64,000 nt of DNA from Kibdelosporangium philippinense (lineage in GTDB: Bacteria; Actinomycetota; Actinomycetes; Mycobacteriales; Pseudonocardiaceae), in NCBI RefSeq assembly GCF_021390435.2, contig NZ_JAJVCN010000003.1, forward strand, positions 1,741,501-1,805,500, written 5' to 3'. A program made the position numbers and the translations under genes. The notes under the pieces were generated by a model. The model ran no database searches. It had not been told where the DNA came from and saw only the letters and a program-made list of their open reading frames with translations. Shown here in pieces: positions 61,059 through 64,000 of the stretch; the stretch's first letter is position 1, and each line of letters opens with the position of its first letter.

Positions 61059-61898
61059 TTAGTTTGCCGTGCGGAACTTGATGATCTGTTCGGCCAGCTC
61101 GGCGGGTTGGTCTTCCGGCACGAACGTGTAGCTGTCGTCGATCTCGACCACGGTCGCGTTCGGCAGGATCTCGCCAAGCCGGTACGCGAGCTCGATCGGG
61201 AACACCTTGTCCTCACGCGCCCACGCGAGCAGGACCGGCTTGGTGAACTGCGGCAGTCGCTCGGCCGCGGCCAGCGTGTGTCGGTTGTGGACAGAGCGAA
61301 CGAACCTGGTCAGGTCGTCCCGCACGGCCTTGCTCCGCCGGGCAGGCGCCAGGTATGAGTCGACGATTTCGTTGGGAACAGGGCGTTTCGCGACGAACCC
61401 GAAGGCGAGCGGGGACCGTTGGATCAGCCGTGAGCGCAGTCCGGCGACGAGCACGTTCGCGAACCCCGGCAGCTTCGCGAGCTTCGGCAGCGGCGCGAAC
61501 ATCGGTGGGAAGAAGGCGTCGAAGCAGTCCGACGGGGTCAGCACAACGCGACCGATCCGGTCCGGATTCCGAGTCATCGCAAGCTGAACGAGCGCGCCAC
61601 CGGTGTCGTTGGCGACGAGCGTGACATCGCTCAGGTCCACAGTGTCCAGAAACTCGGTGATCAAGTCCGCCACTCCCGGCGGGGTCAGATCGGCGTCCGG
61701 CACCGGTGTCGCGTGCCCGCCAAGCGGCCAATCTGGGGCTATACAACGGTTTCCGGCATCCGCGACGGCTGGCGCGACGGTGCGCCACAGCCCCGAATTG
61801 ACGAGCAGGCCGTGCACGAAGACCACCGGCGGCCCGTCTCCCCACTCTGTGTAGTCAATCGTCGCCTGGCGTAGGCGGACGGATTTCCTTGTCGGCAT
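61059..61898 (-). CDS. Alpha/beta hydrolase with altered catalytic triad
   Basis: A 279-residue alpha/beta-fold protein: oxyanion loop VVFVHGLLVNSGLWR, nucleophile elbow VANDTGGALVQ with Asp in the nucleophile position as in haloalkane dehalogenases, and the acid region LAWAREDKVFP. The segment that normally carries the catalytic His reads IDDSYTFVPEDQP, with no His. Either it uses other chemistry or it has a non-hydrolytic role. ATG 61898 is preferred; upstream starts run through the operator. Confidence 0.75.
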   Translation of the reverse strand: MPTRKSVRLRQATIDYTEWGDGPPVVFVHGLLVNSGLWRTVAPAVADAGNRCIAPDWPLGGHATPVPDADLTPPGVADLITEFLDTVDLSDVTLVANDTGGALVQLAMTRNPDRIGRVVLTPSDCFDAFFPPMFAPLPKLAKLPGFANVLVAGLRSRLIQRSPLAFGFVAKRPVPNEIVDSYLAPARRSKAVRDDLTRFVRSVHNRHTLAAAERLPQFTKPVLLAWAREDKVFPIELAYRLGEILPNATVVEIDDSYTFVPEDQPAELAEQIIKFRTAN

Positions 61899-61911
61899 AC
61901 CCTCGATAGAA

Positions 61912-61932
61912 ACATACATCCCGTATGTATGT
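61912..61932. promoter_or_regulatory. TetR operator between hydrolase and moaD
   Basis: Perfect inverted repeat ACATACAT-CCCGT-ATGTATGT, with outer GATAG/CTATC continuing the dyad. It lies 13 bases before the hydrolase start and 24 bases before moaD, so the TetR protein could control both directions. Confidence 0.65.
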
Positions 61933-61956
61933 CTATCAGAGATTAGAATCACCGAG

Positions 61957-62220
61957 GTGAGTGACAAGGTCACAGTCCAGGTCCGGTACTTCGCAGGCGC
62001 ACGCGCCGCAGCCGGGATCCAGGAGGAGCAGATAGCCCTCCCAGCAGGCGCGACAGTGGCCGACGCGGCCAGCACCATCTCCGCTCAGCACGGCGAGAAG
62101 CTCGCCGGCGTGCTGACCGCGTGCAGCTTCCTGCTCGACGGTGTCGCGGTCCGCTCAACGGCCATCCGACTGTCGGACGGGGTTCAGCTGGACGTGCTCC
62201 CGCCGTTTGCCGGGGGCTGA
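61957..62220 (+). CDS. moaD: Molybdopterin synthase sulfur carrier MoaD
   Basis: An 87-residue ubiquitin-like protein (VQVRYFAGARAAAGIQEE ... LDVLPPFAGG) with the C-terminal Gly-Gly needed for thiocarboxylation. With MoaE it makes molybdopterin from precursor Z. GTG start. The order moaD-rpf-moaE matches the mycobacterial moaD2-rpfA-moaE2 locus. A 29-codon frame starts right at its stop (62221-62310) and may be spurious. Confidence 0.9.
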   Translation: MSDKVTVQVRYFAGARAAAGIQEEQIALPAGATVADAASTISAQHGEKLAGVLTACSFLLDGVAVRSTAIRLSDGVQLDVLPPFAGG

Positions 62221-62367
62221 ATGGGTGTGCTCGAACAGCCCAATCGGGCCGCGACACGCATGACGCAGGTCTCACTCAGAGTGAAAAATCTCGGCAAGGA
62301 AACGAACTGATAACGGCGCCCCTACCTGGGGATATACCTCTAATCGCAGTGGGTTGTGTGACGTTAC

Positions 62368-62383
62368 TGTGACCTAGGTCACG
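62368..62383. promoter_or_regulatory. CRP/GlxR-like binding site before rpf
   Basis: TGTGACCTAGGTCACG fits the CRP/GlxR consensus TGTGA-N6-TCACA at all but the last base, and the inner 14 bases are a perfect palindrome. A -10-like CATAAA follows at 62388-62393. Control of rpf genes by CRP or GlxR is known in Mycobacterium and Corynebacterium. Confidence 0.7.
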
Positions 62384-62399
62384 CCCGCATAAATTTCCG

Positions 62400-62600
62400 A
62401 TCTCGGTTCTGGTTACGTACGGTCGCTCTCGGGTTGGACCCGACCAACCCGGCTAGACCTGAGAGCCCGCAGCGCCGAACCCCGTCCGGTGGGCCCTCAG
62501 GACCCGAACCCCGAGTGAGAGACAACTTCCGGACGGGAGCAGGAGGGCGAACCCCGAGTGACCCCTCCCAGCACGCAGCAGGCGCTGGAGGTGAGAGCGA
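62400..62600 (+). promoter_or_regulatory. Structured rpf leader, possibly a c-di-AMP riboswitch
   Basis: About 200 transcribed bases precede the rpf start. The leader repeats CCGAACCCCG-type segments (CGCCGAACCCCGTCCGG near 62472, GACCCGAACCCCGAGTG near 62501, GGCGAACCCCGAGTGA near 62547) and pairs CCCCGTCCGG with CCGGACGGG (62529-62537). Actinobacterial rpf genes often carry the pseudo-symmetric ydaO/yuaA c-di-AMP riboswitch in this place. The pattern is suggestive, but I cannot align it to the family model. Confidence 0.45.
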
Positions 62601-62601
62601 A

Positions 62602-63228
62602 ATGACTAACCCCGGCAAGCACCGCAGGCCGAACTTCGCCACCCGCACCATCGCTCGCGTCGCCATCGCTGGCCTCGCAGTCGGTGCGCCGCTGGCGATC
62701 GCAGCGGCACCGGCGCAGGCTGAAGGCAGCGTCAACTGGGACAAGGTCGCCCAGTGCGAGAGCGGCGGAAACTGGAAGGCCAACACCGGTAACCGTTACT
62801 CCGGTGGTCTGCAGTTCCTCCCGAGCACCTGGCGGGCCAACGGCGGCACGGGCTCGGCGCACAACGCCTCCCGCGAGGAGCAGATCCGCGTCGCGGAGAA
62901 CGTCCTGCGCACGCAGGGCATCAAGGCGTGGCCGAAGTGCGGCCCGCTGGGCCTCGGTGGCGGCAGCGCCCCGGTCAAGAAGGCCGCGCCGAAGAAGTCG
63001 GCCAAGCCGGTGCAGAAGGCCACCCCGAAGCCTTCCGCGCCGAAGCCCGCCGCGGCCCCGGTTCAGAGCAACGTCGGTGACTACACCGTCGTCGCGGGCG
63101 ACACCCTGTCGGGTATCGCCGCGAAGCTGAACGTCGAGGGCGGCTGGCACAAGCTGGCCGAGCTGAACAAGAGCACCATCAGCAACGTGAACCTGATCTT
63201 CCCGGGTCAGCGGATCGTCACCAAGTAA
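62602..63228 (+). CDS. rpfA: Resuscitation-promoting factor with LysM domain
   Basis: A 208-residue secreted protein: signal peptide (IARVAIAGLAVGAPLAIAAA, cleavage near AQA-EG), the lysozyme-like Rpf domain with its catalytic Glu in VNWDKVAQCESGGNWKANTG, GLQFLPSTWRANGG, a Lys/Pro/Ala linker and a C-terminal LysM domain (YTVVAGDTLSGIAAKL ... VNLIFPGQRIV). It cleaves peptidoglycan to allow regrowth of dormant cells or spores. ATG 62602 has GGAGGTGAG upstream; the longer frame from 62434 would translate the structured leader and is rejected. Confidence 0.9.
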   Translation: MTNPGKHRRPNFATRTIARVAIAGLAVGAPLAIAAAPAQAEGSVNWDKVAQCESGGNWKANTGNRYSGGLQFLPSTWRANGGTGSAHNASREEQIRVAENVLRTQGIKAWPKCGPLGLGGGSAPVKKAAPKKSAKPVQKATPKPSAPKPAAAPVQSNVGDYTVVAGDTLSGIAAKLNVEGGWHKLAELNKSTISNVNLIFPGQRIVTK

Positions 63229-63258
63229 GTCCGTGACGATCACGCGTCGCTGAGGCGA

Positions 63259-63299
63259 GAGCCCCGGAATCCTGGTGACACGACCGGATTCCGGGGCTC
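63259..63299 (+). terminator. rpf terminator
   Basis: Fourteen-bp perfect arms GAGCCCCGGAATCC/GGATTCCGGGGCTC around a 13-base loop, 30 bases after the stop. Confidence 0.8.
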
Positions 63300-63308
63300 A
63301 GCCATATC

Positions 63309-63378
63309 CCCAGGTCATCCCTCGTGAGTGTTTTTGCCGGTTCTAACCGGCAAAAACACTCACGAGGGATGACCTGGG
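63309..63378. repeat. CTCGTGAGTG-type hairpin repeat, copy 3
   Basis: A 70-base perfect palindrome with 34-bp arms around two central bases. The arms contain CCTCGTGAGTG and its complement, as at 8121-8153 and 34661-34708. It sits between the rpf terminator and the convergent moaE end. Confidence 0.85.
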
Positions 63379-63411
63379 AACATCACGAGACCGCCATGGG
63401 GGCGTCGGGCG

Positions 63412-64000
63412 TTACGGGCAGTTGACCCATTCGTCGGTGCCGTCGGCGAAGGTCTGGTGCTTCCAGATCGGCAACTGCCGCTTCACCTCGTCGACCAGGT
63501 CCGAACAGGCCGCGAACGCCTCGGCCCGGTGCTCGGCCGAGACCGCGCAGGCCAGGGCCACGTCACCGATCTGCAGGTCACCGATCCGGTGGCTGACCGC
63601 GATGGCCCGCAGACCCGGCCGTGAACCGGCGATTTCCGTCGCCACACGCTCGATGACCTCGGCAGCACTGGGGTGACCGCTATAGGACAGCTCACGGACG
63701 GTCTTGCTCCGGTCGTGGTCACGAACCACGCCGCCGAACGACACCACGGCTCCGGCAGCACGGTCGCTGACCAACGATGCGTGCTCGTCGACCGACAGCG
63801 CTTCCTCGCTCACGACCGCCCGAACGATCCGGGCAGGCACGATCTGGCCGGTCTGCCGTTCGTGGTCGCCGCCGCCCACCTGATCCACCGCGTGATCCAG
63901 CACCGATTCGAGCACTCCCAGTCCGTCACGGACGCCGCCGGTGGACCCAGGAAGGTTGATGACCAGCGTTTTTCCCGCGACTCCGGCGAGCCCACGGGAC
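63412..64000 (-). CDS. MogA/MoaB-MoaE fusion protein, 5' end outside window
   Basis: One uninterrupted minus-strand frame runs from the window edge through the end of a MogA/MoaB domain (GLAGVAGKTLVINLPGSTGG, then VRDGLGVLESVLDHAVDQVG) into a complete MoaE domain (EEALSVDEHASLVSDRAAGA ... VSHRIGDLQIGDVALACAVS ... LPIWKHQTFADGTDEWV, with the catalytic Lys region). MogA adenylates molybdopterin; MoaE is the large subunit of molybdopterin synthase and partners MoaD at 61957. A separate MoaE start at GTG 63813 cannot be excluded, but there is no stop between the domains. Confidence 0.8.
   Translation of the reverse strand, partial: SRGLAGVAGKTLVINLPGSTGGVRDGLGVLESVLDHAVDQVGGGDHERQTGQIVPARIVRAVVSEEALSVDEHASLVSDRAAGAVVSFGGVVRDHDRSKTVRELSYSGHPSAAEVIERVATEIAGSRPGLRAIAVSHRIGDLQIGDVALACAVSAEHRAEAFAACSDLVDEVKRQLPIWKHQTFADGTDEWVNCP

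Noticed and set aside
62434..62601. N-terminal extension of rpf from 62434
   Set aside because: It would translate the structured leader and place the signal peptide in the middle; ATG 62602 has a strong ribosome site.

Overview
The window is high-GC actinobacterial chromosome with frequent GTG starts and tight stop/start overlaps. SepH, WhiB, Rpf, DUF3027-type and R2lox proteins, together with several gene orders that recall Mycobacterium (sepH/DUF2537/trmH; moaE/rpf/moaD; MFS/DUF2771/cold shock; TetR/R2lox), point to an actinomycete, most likely Pseudonocardiaceae (Amycolatopsis/Kibdelosporangium-like). The species cannot be read from the window.

Left host arm (1-12496): the 3' part of sepH; an ECF sigma factor with a membrane partner; a polytopic GT-C-like membrane protein; a heterodimeric ABC exporter behind what looks like a SoxR-box promoter; DUF2537-type and TrmH-type genes; a GCS2-family ligase; then a TetR regulator and the heme oxygenase hmuO, which has an iron-box-like site and a second palindrome upstream.

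Mobile island (about 12497-33801, roughly 21.3 kb): an AICE-like integrative element inserted in the last codons of hmuO by a large serine integrase. The shared 6-bp core CTTGCC is at 12491-12496 and 33802-33807, and joining the flanks rebuilds a 215-codon hmuO. The island carries the integrase, a translationally coupled transfer operon (excisionase-like HTH, WhiB, small membrane protein, DUF2637 protein, FtsK/TraB translocase, small basic protein), a Zn-ribbon/HTH regulator with a NUDIX hydrolase, an AbiV-type abortive-infection gene next to an HNH-like gene, an Imm1-like orphan immunity gene with small unknown proteins and an XRE-DUF5753 regulator, and iteron-like CGTGACA repeats. Five insertion sequences (one IS3, one IS5-like, three different IS1380) have landed in it. 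For four of them the target duplications can be read and three host genes rebuilt exactly in frame: the HNH-like gene (hit twice), the DUF2637 gene and the excisionase. The island is therefore probably crippled for transfer and excision.

Right host arm (33808-64000): sodA, followed by an orphan IdeR/DtxR iron box with a promoter and terminator that could make a ~70-nt iron-controlled RNA; MarR-MFS; an NCS2 purine permease; a 22-bp tandem/inverted repeat cluster; a sacsin/Hsp90-like ATPase coupled to a DUF3027 protein; glutaminyl cyclase, MFS, DUF2771 and cold-shock genes; a TetR-R2lox-MntH (Mn/Fe) cluster; acyl-CoA/AMP ligases, including a decayed tandem copy with three frameshifts; a MarR-TOBE pair; a hydrolase-TetR pair divergent from moaD; rpf with a CRP/GlxR-like site and a structured leader; and a MogA-MoaE fusion running off the end. 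Three intergenic hairpins sharing CCTCGTGAGTG/CACTCACGAGG are scattered through the host DNA. Common themes are redox and metal handling (SoxR box, hmuO, sodA, R2lox, MntH, Mo cofactor genes) around a degraded mobile island.
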